Of a stretch of 64,000 nucleotides of DNA, positions 39,378 through 50,855 are shown in pieces. The position numbers and the translations under genes were made by a program. Origin of the DNA: Prorocentrum cordatum (Eukaryota > Sar > Dinophyceae > Prorocentrales > Prorocentraceae); NCBI GenBank assembly GCA_963575745.1, contig CAUYUJ010005025.1:112665-176664 (forward strand), written 5' to 3'. The notes below the pieces were generated by a model that saw nothing but the letters and a program-made list of their open reading frames with translations, was not told the DNA's origin and searched no databases. Every line of letters begins with the position of its first letter. The stretch's first letter is position 1.

Positions 39378-39519
39378 CTCTACAGGAGGCATGTTCAAAC
39401 ATAGGAAAAGATAGTCCGGGGACGATTGTTGGAGTATCTGTGATTATTTTCGGAGCATGTCGTGTATACTATTTCTGATTTCTCGTCCGAGCTCCGCCTG
39501 TGGGGGGGCGTGCCCGGCC
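39378..39519 (+). mobile_element. Family E element, left end disturbed
   Basis: CTCTACAGGAGGCATG, then GATAGTCCGGGGACGATTGT and the right end CGCCTGTGGGGGGGCGTGCCCGGCCTAA, match 16104-16258 and 43519-43670. The outer left end is replaced by the family D element. Confidence 0.7.
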
Positions 39520-39597
39520 TAAAGGCTACCCGCTGGATGGCGAAGCCCTTGCCGACGAGTGGCGCTCTCGTGGCCCACGCGCGCATCGGCTCCTCCC

Positions 39598-39761
39598 TCG
39601 GGGGTGGACAGACCTCCTGCCCTGACGCGTCGATTAGTGAATTGTCCGTTTTCGGCCCTCGAGAGGGCGCCGCGGCCGTCACTTTCCAGGCTTGCGCCCG
39701 CCAGGTTTGGGCCCGAGGTTGTTTTCACTGAACCACGTCTTACCAAAGGGGGGCCTGTCGA
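39598..39761 (+). mobile_element. Family G element, copy 2
   Basis: It starts TCGGGGGTGGACAGACC and shares GTCGATTAGTGAATTGTCCG and GAGGGCGCCGCGGCCGTCA with the other copies. The right end is shortened to GGGCCTGTCGA, and no duplication can be scored. Confidence 0.78.
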
Positions 39762-40098
39762 GGTGCTAGGGGGACGCGTGGGTCTCCGTCGCACGGGCTC
39801 CCTCCAGACAGGACGGTGCTGCTGCGCCCTGAAAGACGAGGGCGGAAGGTTGCGCCAGGATGCCCAGAGCCATCTTCGCACGGCCCGCAGGCGTGTGCCA
39901 ACAGGAGGGCGTGGGTCGCGCTAGGAGGCCCCTGAGGACTCCTTCGCGCGGGCCCCTCCCCGACTCCCCGGGCCGCAGCGGCTGCGGCCGCAGCTGTGCC
40001 CATCGTCGCCACCGCAGCCTGTGCGCCGCCCGCGCCCGCGGGCGGGGGGGGGGGCCGACGCGGTGGCTCGAGACGACCGGTGCGGTGCACGGCACTGG

Positions 40099-40461
40099 TC
40101 GGGGGCAAGGATAGGGGGAGATATTCTTCTCCTCCTCCTCCTCCTCCTCCTCCTCCTCCTCCTCCTCCTTCTTCTGCCCGGTAGCGAATCCACAAGTCCT
40201 CCTCCGCCTGCTCCTGATGCCCTCTTCTCCTGCCACTTCCTCCGCTCCTCCGCCCCCTTCTCCTCCCGCCTCCCTAGGAGGGGATGCATCGACCCCCACT
40301 CGCCCACTGATCGCCGACAGGGGCCCGACAGCCCCAGCCTCCCCAGGAGCATGCGTACTCCCTATCGGAGGCCCATCGCCGATGCATCGGCGACGTGTCG
40401 CCGATTCCAGGTCGTCGATGTTTCCCCCCCTATCCCTAGCCCCCCCTATCCTTGCCCCTCA
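40099..40461 (+). mobile_element. Family A element, copy 2, with an internal (CTC)n
   Basis: It starts TCGGGGGCAAGGATAGGGGG and ends with the inverted CCCCCCTATCCTTGCCCCTCA. The flanks ACTGG (40094-40098) and ATTGG (40462-40466) match at 4 of 5. A (CTC)n tract (40128-40170) and adjoining sequence lie between the left arm and GATGCATCGACCCCC. Confidence 0.82.
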
Positions 40462-41055
40462 ATTGGGCCCTCGGTCCCGCTGGAGGCCGGCGAGACCCAC
40501 CACTCATAGTACGGGCTGGAGGTGGCGAGGTATCATTATGTGCCCACGACGAATTGGCCGCTGTCGTTGGGGACCCCGCCTCTCTCGACGAAGAAGCGCG
40601 CGTGCCCCTTGCGGCTGCCCCATCCGCGGTCGAGACCTCCATCTCGAGAGTGGTGCCCCGGAGAACCCTGGGAGGGTCCGGGGATAGTGTCACGGCGCCG
40701 ACATCGCAGGGCGGGTTTCGTTCAGAAAAGGATAGGATGGGCCCGGTGTGTCCTGGAGAATTTCGTCCCGGATTTCGAGGTGAACTTCGTGCGAATTTCG
40801 TTGGCCAGGAATGAAGACTAGAAAACATCCACGCGAGATTCACTTCGTTTTTCACTCGCCGTTCCGGGTTTCTGCGCTGACAGAAGTCCACGCAAGAATC
40901 CGCTGCAGCATCGTCTGCAAGGTCGTGCAGTGAACAGAGGGTCAGCGGCATCCTGCCATGGGCGAGACATCGCCCTCCCTATCCCGGAGTCGGGCGCCGG
41001 ACTGAGCGACCCTCTGGGGCCGCAGACAGGGCGAGCGGGAGGGCGTGCCGGCCAG
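40462..41055. other. Unique sequence, nothing recognised
   Basis: Mixed sequence with TTCGG/ATTTCG words (40740-40870). No domain motif or splice pattern stands out. Confidence 0.4.
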
Positions 41056-41059
41056 GCCG

Positions 41060-41330
41060 GGCAGAGGAGAGAGAGAGAGAGAGAGCTGGAGGAAGGAAGA
41101 TAGAGAGAGAGAGAGAAAGACTCTAGTCCTCCTCCTCCTCCTCCGCCTCCTCCTCCTCAGGAGGAGGAGGCGGTGGAGGAGGAGGAGCAGGAGGAGGAGA
41201 GGCATGGATGAAGGAAGAGAGAAGGAAGAGAGAGAGAGAGAGAGAGAGAAAGACTCTAGTCCTTCTCCTCCTTCTCCTCCGCCTCCTCCTCAGGAGGAGG
41301 AGGCGGAGGAGGAGGAGGAGGACAAGCTAG
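41060..41330. repeat. Twin foldbacks of (TCC)/(GGA) with (GA)n flanks
   Basis: GAGAGAGAAAGACTCTAGTC followed by TCC triplets, a CTCAGGAG centre and GGA triplets occurs twice with a period of about 130 bp (41106-41190, 41238-41325). Each is a near-perfect palindrome around CCTCAGGAGG. The GGATGAAGGAAGAGAGAAGG word recurs a third time at 42013-42032. Confidence 0.85.
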
Positions 41331-41489
41331 GTGCGCTCGCGTCATATCTGACGTCCTACCCCTCCCTCCCATCCCTTACCATGGCGCTGATTTTCTCTAT
41401 CCGCGGACGCGTGTCGTAGCGGACCTGTGGCTCCGCGCGCGCGTGCGTAGTGGGTGGTGGTGCACGTGCGTGCGTGCGTGCGTGTGTGC

Positions 41490-41665
41490 GTGGTTGTCGT
41501 GGTGGTGGTGGTGGTGGTGGTGGTGGTGGTGGTGGTGGTGGTGGTGGTGGTGGTGGTGGTGGTGGTGGTGGTGGTGTGGTGGTGGTGGGTGGTGGTGTGG
41601 TGCTGGTGGTGGTGTGGTGTGGTGGTGGTGGTGGTGGTGGTGGTGGTGGTGGTGGTGGCGGTGCG
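41490..41665 (+). repeat. (GGT)n microsatellite
   Basis: About 85 bp of pure GTG triplets are followed by interrupted GGT to 41665. Confidence 0.95.
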
Positions 41666-42062
41666 GCGCGGTGGTGGCGGGCGGATGGGCGCGCGAGAAA
41701 AAGGCCCGCGCTGGGGCGAGAACGCCATCCTGAACGACGGAGGCCAAACACCGATCCGAAAATGAGGCCCACGCTGCAGCGGGAGCACGATTCGGAACGA
41801 TTCGGGAGCAGAAATGAGGCCGGCGCCTCAACGAGAGCAGCATTTTGGGAAAAAATGACGCCGGCGCCTCAGCGAGAGTCGTTTCCCGGGATTTCCCGGG
41901 GATCCTGTGTGTAAAAAAACAGTACGCGGAGGGTACGCGGCCATCACCCGGACGCCATCAGGGGAAGAGGGAGAGTATTTTCATATTGAGTAATTGTGGA
42001 GGAGGAGAGAGGGATGGATGAAGGAAGAGAGAAGGAATAGAGAGAGAGAGAGAGAGACACAC
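41666..42062. other. Unique sequence with a duplicated GAGGCC...GCGCCTCA word
   Basis: AAAATGAGGCCCACGCTGCA, GAAATGAGGCCGGCGCCTCA and AAAATGACGCCGGCGCCTCA (41757-41870) form a degenerate triple repeat. No gene is seen. Confidence 0.5.
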
Positions 42063-42328
42063 TCTAGGCTTCCCAGATGGGGTCGGAGTAGATGGGGTCG
42101 GAGGATCGCGCTGCATCTCCGATGCATCGGCGATGTGGCTCGATGCGGGGGCCAATTTTCTCCACGCCGACGTCGCCGATGCACCGCCGACGTCGCCAGT
42201 GCATCGCCGATGCATCGCCGATGCATCGCCGATGCATCGCCGATGCATCGGCAATGATCGCCGATGTATCGGCGATGCGGCGCGATCCTGCGACCTCATC
42301 CACTCCGACCCCATCAAGGAGGCCTCTA
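42063..42328 (+). mobile_element. Family B short TIR element, copy 1, CACAC duplication
   Basis: It starts TCTAGGCTTCCCAGATGGGG and ends with the inverted CCCCATCAAGGAGGCCTCTA; GGGGTCGGAGGATCGCGC is also inverted. The interior is a run of GATGCATCGCC units. CACAC lies at 42058-42062 and 42329-42333, though the left side abuts a GA/CA repeat. Confidence 0.83.
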
Positions 42329-42946
42329 CACACAGAGGTTGGAGAATCATGCAGTGGGTGATGGGAAATGGTGAACATTGATGGGAGTTGGAGCCGAGAT
42401 GGCAGCTGGGGCAGCAGAAGCGGGAGAAAATGGGTGGTAGCAGTGGCGCAAGACAGATCGCTAGTCAAAGATCCGAGCAGTTTGCCACCGTTTCGGCGTT
42501 CCTAGTGCATCATCGCCTCGTGCTCTTTCATCGGTGGCGACCTCTATGAGGTGCCTTGGAGCAGAGCTCGCCTCAACAAGTTGGTCTTATCACAGTTGGG
42601 ACCATCGCGAAGAAGTTGATTTCGGGTTTTAGAACGGAACTTTAACATCATAAAGCCCCGTGGGCCAGCAGTGACCCACTGTTCGGCCTCGTCCCGCCCA
42701 CGGCGATTGGTTGATCACAGGACTGGACCTAAACGGTGTTTTGCTGGACTTCGGCCGTGTTCTGTCTTTCCTTTTTGGGAGGGAGGTACAGGAAAACAGG
42801 TAGAGCAAAACGAACAACAATACGAAAACAGCACGAAACACAGCGCTTGGGTCCAGCCCTAGTCGATCACTTACTTCGACTTGGTGATTGCTGTTCATTC
42901 ATTCCTTTGCCGTTCTGCGCGGGCCCGCGCACCCCCCCCTCCCCCC
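42329..42946. other. Unique sequence, nothing recognised
   Basis: AT-richer than its neighbours, with only short frames on both strands. Confidence 0.4.
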
Positions 42947-43185
42947 CCCGTGCCGTGGATCTTGGCTGCTTTGGGCGTTTTGTTTCAGGCAGGTGGAGTC
43001 CCTCCCCAATGGGACGCATCCTCCTCCTCCTCCTCCTCCTCCTCCTCCTCCTCCTCCTCCTCCTCCTCCTCCTCCTCCTCCTCCTCCTCCTCCTCCCCCC
43101 TCCCCTCCCCCGTGCAGTGGATCTTGGCTGTTTTTGGCGCTTGTTTCAGGCAGGTGGAGTCCCTCCCCAATGGGACGCACTGTGG
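42947..43185 (+). repeat. ~72-bp direct repeats flanking (TCC)n
   Basis: GTGGATCTTGGCTG and GCAGGTGGAGTCCCTCCCCA, ending GGGACGCA, occur at 42953-43018 and 43117-43180 on the two sides of a TCC tract (43019-43095). A further pair, TCCAGCCCTRGTCGATCAC, is at about 42851 and 43309. Confidence 0.85.
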
Positions 43186-43518
43186 CAAACAGCCGCAGTA
43201 GGCAGAGGTCTGCAGCCAGACCCCCCCTCCACTATCCCCCCCTTCCCTCCCGAAGCCGAAACGCCGATTAAAACAACGCCTCAAGCATGAAGAGCAACGT
43301 TTGTGTCCAGCCCTGGTCGATCACCCAGTCGACGTGGCATCGCTCGGGCGCGTGGGCGTTTTCGTTTCTCGGCGAGGCCAGCGCCGGAGCAGCGGGACCG
43401 TCTGTGGGCATGCCCGCAGCATCCTGCGAACCAGGAGCGCGCACAGGTCCGAAGCACGCGCGGGAAACGGTCGCCCGAGCGATGGCCAGCCGAGCCAGCC
43501 GACCTCACTGGACCAGTC

Positions 43519-43670
43519 TTGAGCCGCGCGTGTCCCTCTACAGGAGGAAGATGCAAAGGTAGTCCAACAACTAGTCAGGGGGACGATCTTTGGAGTACTT
43601 TTCAAACATTGTTTGCCTGTTTCTCATGTTTCGTCCAAAGTTCGCCTGTAGGGGAACATGCCCGAGCTAA
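43519..43670 (+). mobile_element. Family E element, copy with partial 8-bp duplication
   Basis: It starts TTGAGCCGCGCGTGTCCCTC and ends with the inverted GGGAACATGCCCGAGCTAA. The flanks GACCAGTC (43511-43518) and GACCAGCA (43671-43678) match at 6 of 8, consistent with the 8-bp duplication at 16.1 kb. Confidence 0.8.
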
Positions 43671-43815
43671 GACCAGCACTTGCCCGCCAGAGTACAGGAG
43701 TGGAGCCTCGGAGAGTCCAGACCACCGCCCCGCCCTCAGTGGGCAGGAGGTCGTCGTGTGAGCCGAGCGATCGCTTCCGGCCGGCCACTCGCTGGAGGTT
43801 TGCCCCGGGCTTCTC

Positions 43816-43990
43816 TCAGGAAGGGAGAGAAACACACCGGTACAGTGACGCGTCGACTCCCAGGAGCAAATCTGGGAACACATGGGAAGCTGGGGGGAAC
43901 ACGAGCAAACCCAGGAAAGATGGACACAAATATAAGGAATCCTGGAATGTGTGTGTGTATTTGTGTGCGTGTCCCTGGGCCCCTTTGTAC
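43816..43990 (+). mobile_element. Family C-related element, diverged copy
   Basis: TCAGGAAGGGAGAGAAACAC, GTCGACTCCCAGGAG, AACCCAGGAAAGATGG and TGTGTGTATTTGTGTGCGTG follow the family C order. The end is GGGCCCCTTTGTA. No duplication can be scored. Confidence 0.7.
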
Positions 43991-44018
43991 TTTGCCCGCC
44001 GGAGTGCCGAGGAGTGCT

Positions 44019-44188
44019 GGCCACGCGCAGAAGGAGGTAGGGTAGCGGGGGGGGGGGGGGAGGGGGGGGGGAAGGCTTCTAAGAAGCACCCTTGGGCCTT
44101 CTCTGTAAATGGAAGGCTGGCGCCCTCCAAGAAGCAGCCTCCTTCGAAGAAGCCCTCCCCCCTCCCACGACCCTATTGTGCACGCCGC
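44019..44188. mobile_element. Family F element, copy 2
   Basis: GGCCACGCGCAGAAGG at the left and TATTGTGCACGCCGCC at the right are inverted, with GCTTCTAAGAAGCA and CTTCGAAGAAGCC inside. A G-run (44049-44072) replaces part of the left arm. The family D element at 44194 landed directly beside its right end. Confidence 0.7.
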
Positions 44189-44193
44189 CAAGA

Positions 44194-44399
44194 TCGGGGA
44201 AACGTAAGACTCGAGAACGCCGGGACTCGGGTGAGTCGATTTTTTTTGACGAGCGCGTCTTGGATCTTGACGGTCCCGTTCTCGTGGGATGTCTGCAGCG
44301 GGAGCTCGCGTCAGATTCCAGATGGGGCCTCGTCATTTTCATGGCTGGCCCCGTCAGACCAGCCCGAGTCCCCCGAACCCGAGTCCTACGTCTCCCCGA
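44194..44399 (+). mobile_element. Family D element, copy 2
   Basis: TCGGGGAAACGTAAGACTC and GAGTCCTACGTCTCCCCGA are inverted with two mismatches. The flanks CAAGA (44189-44193) and CAGGA (44400-44404) match at 4 of 5. The interior GTGGGATGTCTGCAGCGGGA is shared with 39172 and 2733. Confidence 0.85.
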
Positions 44400-44711
44400 C
44401 AGGAGTGGAGCCTCGGGGAGGCGGGCCGCCGCCCCGTCCTCCGTTGTCGCGGGAGGGCGTCGCGTCGGGGCCGAGCGAGCGCTGCCGGCGCGCGGGCCAC
44501 CCGCGGGAGGCCTGCCGCGGGGCAGAGGCGAGGGCGTGTCGTTCCACGGGAGGAGTACTCCCGGCCACGCGCAGAGGGGGGTGGGGGTCGGGGGCGGAAA
44601 AGAGGGGGGTGATGACTAGGGGGGGGGGGGTGGATGTCATGGCGGGGTCCATGATATCTCCCCAGATTTCGTGGCGCCTCTTCTTACTTCATTACGTCCC
44701 TGGCCCCCCCG

Positions 44712-44876
44712 CTGGGTGGACAGACCTCCTACCCTGACACGTCGATTAAGGAATTGGCCGTTTCCGGTTCGCGAGAGGGCGTCGCGGCCGTCATTTTTGC
44801 GGGTCCAGGTCCGTCGGTTTCGGTCCCAGGCCGTTTTCATTAAGGGGAGGTTTACTAAAGGGAGGTTTGTCCACCG
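44712..44876 (+). mobile_element. Family G element, copy 3
   Basis: GGGTGGACAGACCTCC at the left and GGAGGTTTGTCCACC at the right are inverted. The interior GTCGATTAAGGAATTGGCCG matches the family. No duplication is recognisable. Confidence 0.75.
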
Positions 44877-44884
44877 CCGTATTC

Positions 44885-45060
44885 TCGGCCACGCGCAGAG
44901 GGGGGTGGGGGGAGGGGGGAGGGCTTCTTAGAAGCACCCCTGCTTCTCAGAAGGCGCGGGGCTCATCTGTAGCTGTGAGGCCGGCGCCTTCCAAGAAGCA
45001 GCCTCCTTCTAGGAGGCCCTCCCCCCTCCCTCCCCCCACCCCCTTTGTGCGCGCCGCCAA
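44885..45060. mobile_element. Family F element, copy 3, perfect TATTC duplication
   Basis: It starts TCGGCCACGCGCAGAGGGGG and ends with the inverted CCCCCTTTGTGCGCGCCGCCAA; GGGCTTCTTAGAAG and CCTTCTAGGAGGCCC are also paired. TATTC lies at 44880-44884 and 45061-45065. Confidence 0.88.
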
Positions 45061-45065
45061 TATTC

Positions 45066-45204
45066 GGAAATGGTCGAAAAATTGTCTGGGGACGATTTTT
45101 TGTTTTTTTTGGGGGCCATGTTGGAGTATTTTTGTAAGTTTCTTACACAACTAACAATTTGTCCTCCAACATCCGCCTGTAGGAGGGCACGCCCGACCTA
45201 ACGC
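45066..45204 (+). mobile_element. Family E element, 5'-truncated copy
   Basis: GGTCGAAAAATTGTCTGGGG, a CCATGTTGGAGTATTTT block and the right end CGCCTGTAGGAGGGCACGCCCGACCTAA match the other family E copies. The left end is absent beyond the family F insertion. Confidence 0.7.
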
Positions 45205-46105
45205 TGGAGGTTTGCCGCGGGCTTCTCTGGCAGTCTCGGTCGGCTTTCCGTGCGTCTTTGGCCTTGGACCCCTCCTGCTGTGCCATTCGGTACTCGTGCA
45301 GAATCTCGCGGGAGGCAATCGTAATCGCTTGGCACTACTTTGTCGTCTTTTTTAAAGTTTTATCTTTGCGGCCGAGTCTGGCTTCACCACCTCGACCTCC
45401 CGCTGCATAGTCTCTACCCAGTGCATCGTATTCGCCGGAGCAGATCGCACGGAAATGTCGGATTCAGATCTCACAGAGCGCAGGAATTGGGGATCAGGGG
45501 TGACGAAGGCGAACCATCTGGTAAGGTGCCGATCTGTGTGAGGGATGGGCCTCGGGGAGGGGGGATACACGGGGGCGCGAGGTAAGTCGGGGAGGAAGGC
45601 GAGCTACGGTGGGTTCGTGTCGTTTCGACGCGGCGGCGTCGCCAGCGCGGGCGCTCAAGGTGGAATGCCGCCAGTGGCCCAGAATCGGCCGACATCGAAC
45701 GATCCTGCGCGATCGGGATGCCGCGATCTTTCAGTGTTGGCAGATCTGCGCGGTGTCAGAGACCGGCGCAAGGCCGTCATGTCCCGAGCCAGCCGCAGAG
45801 AGCAGGGAGGCTTCTCGGAGGGGCGTGCGGGGACAGCGCCCCCCTGCAGCTCTGCCGCAGGCGCGGTGGCCGCGATGGACGGCTCCGATGTGCAGCTTGC
45901 CATACGCCGGGCAAAGCGTGCTAACGCGAAGATGTTGGACCTGAGCCTTAGGGGCGCGACAGCGCCTTTGCCCTCTTCTGGCCTTCGCGCTGGCCATTGC
46001 AGCCGACCCTCTCTTGTTCTCCGCCCTCAACGTCCTCCTTTCTCTGCCGTCGTGCTTATATCTGCTCCCTCCCCTATCATCCCCCTCCAGCTTTGCCACC
46101 GCCTC
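45205..46105. other. Mostly unique sequence with one possible exon (see 45857)
   Basis: No domain is recognisable outside 45857-45960. A minus-strand frame at 45352-45570 (ANTMHWVETMQREVEVVKPD) is mixed but short and unassigned. Confidence 0.4.
45857..45960 (+). CDS. Possible exon with leucine-rich-repeat-like start
   Basis: After CTCTGCCGCAG an ATG opens MDGSDVQLAIRRAKRANAKM followed by LDLSL. The pattern of a basic helix then LDLS resembles the first unit of leucine-rich repeat proteins in dinoflagellates. The frame soon turns into pyrimidine-rich translation. It may belong with the LRR-like exon at 60.6 kb, but nothing in the sequence links them. Confidence 0.28.
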
Positions 46106-46117
46106 CTCGACCGTGAG

Positions 46118-46280
46118 GAGGAACTGCGGGCAGGAGGAGGAGGGAGGAAGAGCGGGGAGGAGGTGGAGGAGGACAGGAGGAGGAAGAGGACGAGGAGGAG
46201 GACGACGAGGAGGAGAGGGGTAGGAGGAAGAGAAGAAGGAGGAGGTGGAGGAGCGGGGAGGAGCGGGCAGGAGGGCACGG
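46118..46280 (+). repeat. (GGA)n microsatellite
   Basis: GGA triplets with GACGAG variants. Confidence 0.9.
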
Positions 46281-46639
46281 TCTTCGCCGGAGGAAAGCCT
46301 TTACAAACCCGCTGCGAGACATTCAACTGCGCCTTGGTTACACCATGCGGTCCGTGCATGAAGGCAGGACACGGGCCCCACAAGAAAGCACCGGGAGATT
46401 TGTTGGCCCAAGACCCGCATTCGCCACAAAAGAAGCAGGAATACTTCGGATGCGCAGGCGTGCTAGACATCCAAGGAGAAGCTCAAATTGGCTCGGGGTC
46501 CAAGCGAAAGGGGGAAAGGGAGGGCGGATGAGGAGGAGGAAGAGGAGTAGGAAGAAGGGGAGGGGGTCGTGGAGGGAGGAGAGTAAGACCGACCCCCAAA
46601 AGTTCGGACCGTTCAAGAACCACTTTGGACTGATTATAT

Positions 46640-48482
<1,843 letters not shown>

Positions 48483-48529
48483 TGTTATTAATTCTATCTC
48501 CAATATTCCATAATGTTCCTAACATAACA

Positions 48530-48880
48530 GCAGGACTTCTGAGGAGTCCTTCGAATCCGAAGGAATCATGGGAAGTGCCGAGACGTCCGACGGTGTCCGA
48601 CGTGCACGGCCGTGCCCACAGGATTCCCTAGGAACCTTTGTGCATCCTTCGGATTCTTTCGGGGTCCTCCGTGATCACTGGGAATATTCAAGTTTTCTGG
48701 GCATTCCTTCGGAATTGTGAGGCATCAGGAGAAACCTTTGGGATACCTGAGAAATCCTGAGAGATCAATGACAATCTTTAGGACCTGCGGAATCCCGAGG
48801 GGTCCAGAGGAATCCTGGGACATCCGGAATAATCACCAGGAGCCCTTTGGAATCCACAAGGATCCTTGAGATTATTTAGG
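48530..48880 (+). repeat. Degenerate GGAATCC/GGGATCC tandem words
   Basis: GGAATCCTGGGA-like words recur about every 15-30 bp (for example TCCGAAGGAATCATGGG, GGAATCCCGAGGGG). This is an old, decayed minisatellite with no gene. Confidence 0.55.
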
Positions 48881-49397
48881 GATCTTGTGGGAGTCCAAAC
48901 GGATCCCCAAGAATATTTGGGCTTCTTACGGTCGAGAGACTATTTCCACGGTCGAGCTAAAGTGCGTGTGTTTAGCGTTTTACAGAACTCACGGTCGAGG
49001 TGGCGAACCGTCGGCGATCGGACGCATCGCAGTCGTCCTTTCAAATTTCAACCGGGAGGTTTAGGGGAGCTGACTGCGTCCAGGAGCGCTCTTATGCTTT
49101 CTCCCTTGATCGAAGCCGCAGTGCTGCGTCCCAAAAATGTCGTAACCACTTCGGGCCGATCGCAACTAGTTGTCATCGGTCCGAAGTGGTTCCTCACCGG
49201 TCCGGAGTGGTTGCGAGCGGTCGCGATCCCAGGAGTGGGGAGGAGGAGGCCGTACCAGGCCAGCCACAACTGGGGGACCCCTTGATCTCGACGCCCCTCC
49301 CGAGAGATCGCCGATGCGACGGGTTCCCCCAGGGGGGTAAGGACCACAGCTCCTCCATTTATGGCTGGTCGGCGTCCTGCCGGTCCCACTTCCATGC
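48881..49397. other. Unique sequence, nothing recognised
   Basis: It contains the inverted words TCCGAAGTGG and CCACTTCGGGCCGATCG-like around 49150-49195, but no element boundaries or gene can be set. Confidence 0.4.
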
Positions 49398-49652
49398 TCT
49401 ACGCCTCCTAGATGGGGTCGGAGTAGATGGGGTCGGAGGATCGCGCCGCATCGCCGATGCGTCGCCGATGCGGCTCGATGTGCAGCCCGGTTTGCGTCAC
49501 GTCGAGTCGCCGATGCATCGCCAACGTCGACGAGGCATCGCCAGTGCATCGCCGATGCATCGCCGATGCATCGACGATGTGTCGCCGATGCATCGGCGAT
49601 GCGGCGCGATCCTCCGACCCCACCTGCTCCGACCCCACTTAGGGGGCCTCCA
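49398..49652 (+). mobile_element. Family B element, copy 2, perfect CATGC duplication
   Basis: It starts TCTACGCCTCCTAGATGGGG and ends with the inverted CCCCACTTAGGGGGCCTCCA; GGGGTCGGAGGATCGCGC is inverted. The interior has GATGCATCGCC units. CATGC lies at 49393-49397 and 49653-49657. Confidence 0.92.
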
Positions 49653-49658
49653 CATGCC

Positions 49659-49829
49659 TCGGGGCTGGACAGAACCCCCAACAGTGACCCGTCGATTAGT
49701 GATTGTCCGTTTTCGGTTCTCGAGAGGGCGCCGTGGCCGTTATTTTCCAGGCTCGCACCCTCCAGGTTTGGGCTTCAGGTCGTTTTCACTAAACCACGTT
49801 TTACTAAAGGGGGGTCTGTCCATCCCCGA
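49659..49829 (+). mobile_element. Family G element, copy 4, perfect ATGCC duplication
   Basis: It starts TCGGGGCTGGACAGAACCCC and ends with the inverted GGGGGGTCTGTCCATCCCCGA. ATGCC lies at 49654-49658 and 49830-49834. Its left duplication overlaps the right CATGC of the family B element by four bases, so it inserted into the target duplication of the older element. Confidence 0.93.
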
Positions 49830-50014
49830 ATGCCTCCCCTCGGCCCAGCCCGAGAGGCCTGCGCGAGTGGCCCGAGGGCATCTTCGCACTGCGGCAGCTC
49901 GAGGCCCCCTGCGCGGGATGGCCTCGCCCTGCCACCCAGGGGGCCCCGCGGGGGAGGCCGGCACGAGAGGGGCCTCACGGGTCCGAGCTGAAGAGACGGG
50001 GGTCAATGCAAACG

Positions 50015-50386
50015 TCTGCACGCACGAAATGGGTACAGAAAGAATGGTTACAATGCCCAACAGTCAGGAGCGAAAGAAGGACGTACATGTACATGAATCC
50101 ACGCTGGTTTCGAGAGCACGCATTGCACAAATGTTAGTATAACGCGGCCGGTCTCGCGAATCGAGGGGCCGTGTTCATGTACATAGCTGGGCGCGTACGT
50201 CCTTTGTGGGCTCCCTAAACAGCAGTTCCTGTTCATTTTGAACAGGACTCGCTGTCCACGCCGCCGCGGCCTGTGTCCATTCGAGACACAAGGCCGCCTG
50301 CCCAACAGCGGCCGCTGTTGGTTCGGGACGACATTTGCTGTTGGGCATTGTGCCCATTTTTTCCGTACCCATTTCGGGCGTCCCAA
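50015..50386 (+). mobile_element. Family L element, copy 2, inside family N and itself interrupted
   Basis: It starts TCTGCACGCACGAAATGGGT and ends with the inverted CCCATTTCGGGCGTCCCAA. The flanks AAACG (50010-50014) and CAACG (50387-50391) match at 4 of 5. The empty site is preserved at 2298-2322. A family M element splits it at 50064-50217. Confidence 0.9.
50064..50217 (+). mobile_element. Family M element, copy 2, inside family L, perfect AACAG duplication
   Basis: It starts TCAGGAGCGAAAGAAGG and ends GTGGGCTCCCTA. AACAG lies at 50059-50063 and 50218-50222. The uninterrupted family L copy near 35440 shows the empty site (CCCACCAGCAGCTC). It differs from 31652-31805 at only a few positions. 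Confidence 0.93.
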
Positions 50387-50629
50387 CAACGGGGGTCAGC
50401 CAGGATGACCCCCTCTGGTTGACCCGGGTAAGCGAGCCGCTCGTGGCCGCGAGGCGGCCGCGCAGATGGGCTGACCCGGGTTTGCGGAGCCCTGCGTGGC
50501 AGTTTTTTTGTTTTTTGCGTTGCAGTTGTTTGGTTGCCTGCTGACCCGGGTCTGATTGACCCGGGTTAGCAGATCCCCGAACGGGGAGGGAGGGCCGACG
50601 CCGACGAGGACGAGGACGAGACCCATGCC

Positions 50630-50700
50630 ATGCAGCGGAGGAGGAGGAGGAGGAGGAGGAGGTGGAGGAGGAGGAGGAGGAGGAGGAGGAGACGAGGCAG
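50630..50700 (+). repeat. (GGA)n microsatellite
   Basis: GGA triplets with a GGT variant. Confidence 0.9.
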
Positions 50701-50855
50701 CCAGGGGACTTCCTCGCGTCGGGGTGCGACGGAGGGCTTTCGCTCGTCTTCGGCCTCTGGGGGCCCTTCCCCTCGGGGCCCCGGGCCGTGAAGAAGCGAG
50801 TGTCGGGAGGGGGTGGTCTGTTGGGAATTTTGTATACCTGTGTGTGTATGTATAC

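Larger units (their letters stand above)
49982..50580 (+). mobile_element. Family N element carrying two nested insertions, perfect ACGGG duplication
   Basis: It starts TCCGAGCTGAAGAGACGGGG and ends with the inverted CCCGGGTTAGCAGATCCCCGA. ACGGG lies at 49977-49981 and 50581-50585. A family L element occupies 50015-50386. Without it, the element reads continuously like the copy at 2288-2525. Confidence 0.87.

Noticed and set aside
42629-42898. Minus-strand 89-residue frame with a hydrophobic stretch (membrane protein)
   Set aside because: Single short frame, no promoter or homologue pattern; the hydrophobic run comes from an AACA/TGTT-rich stretch.
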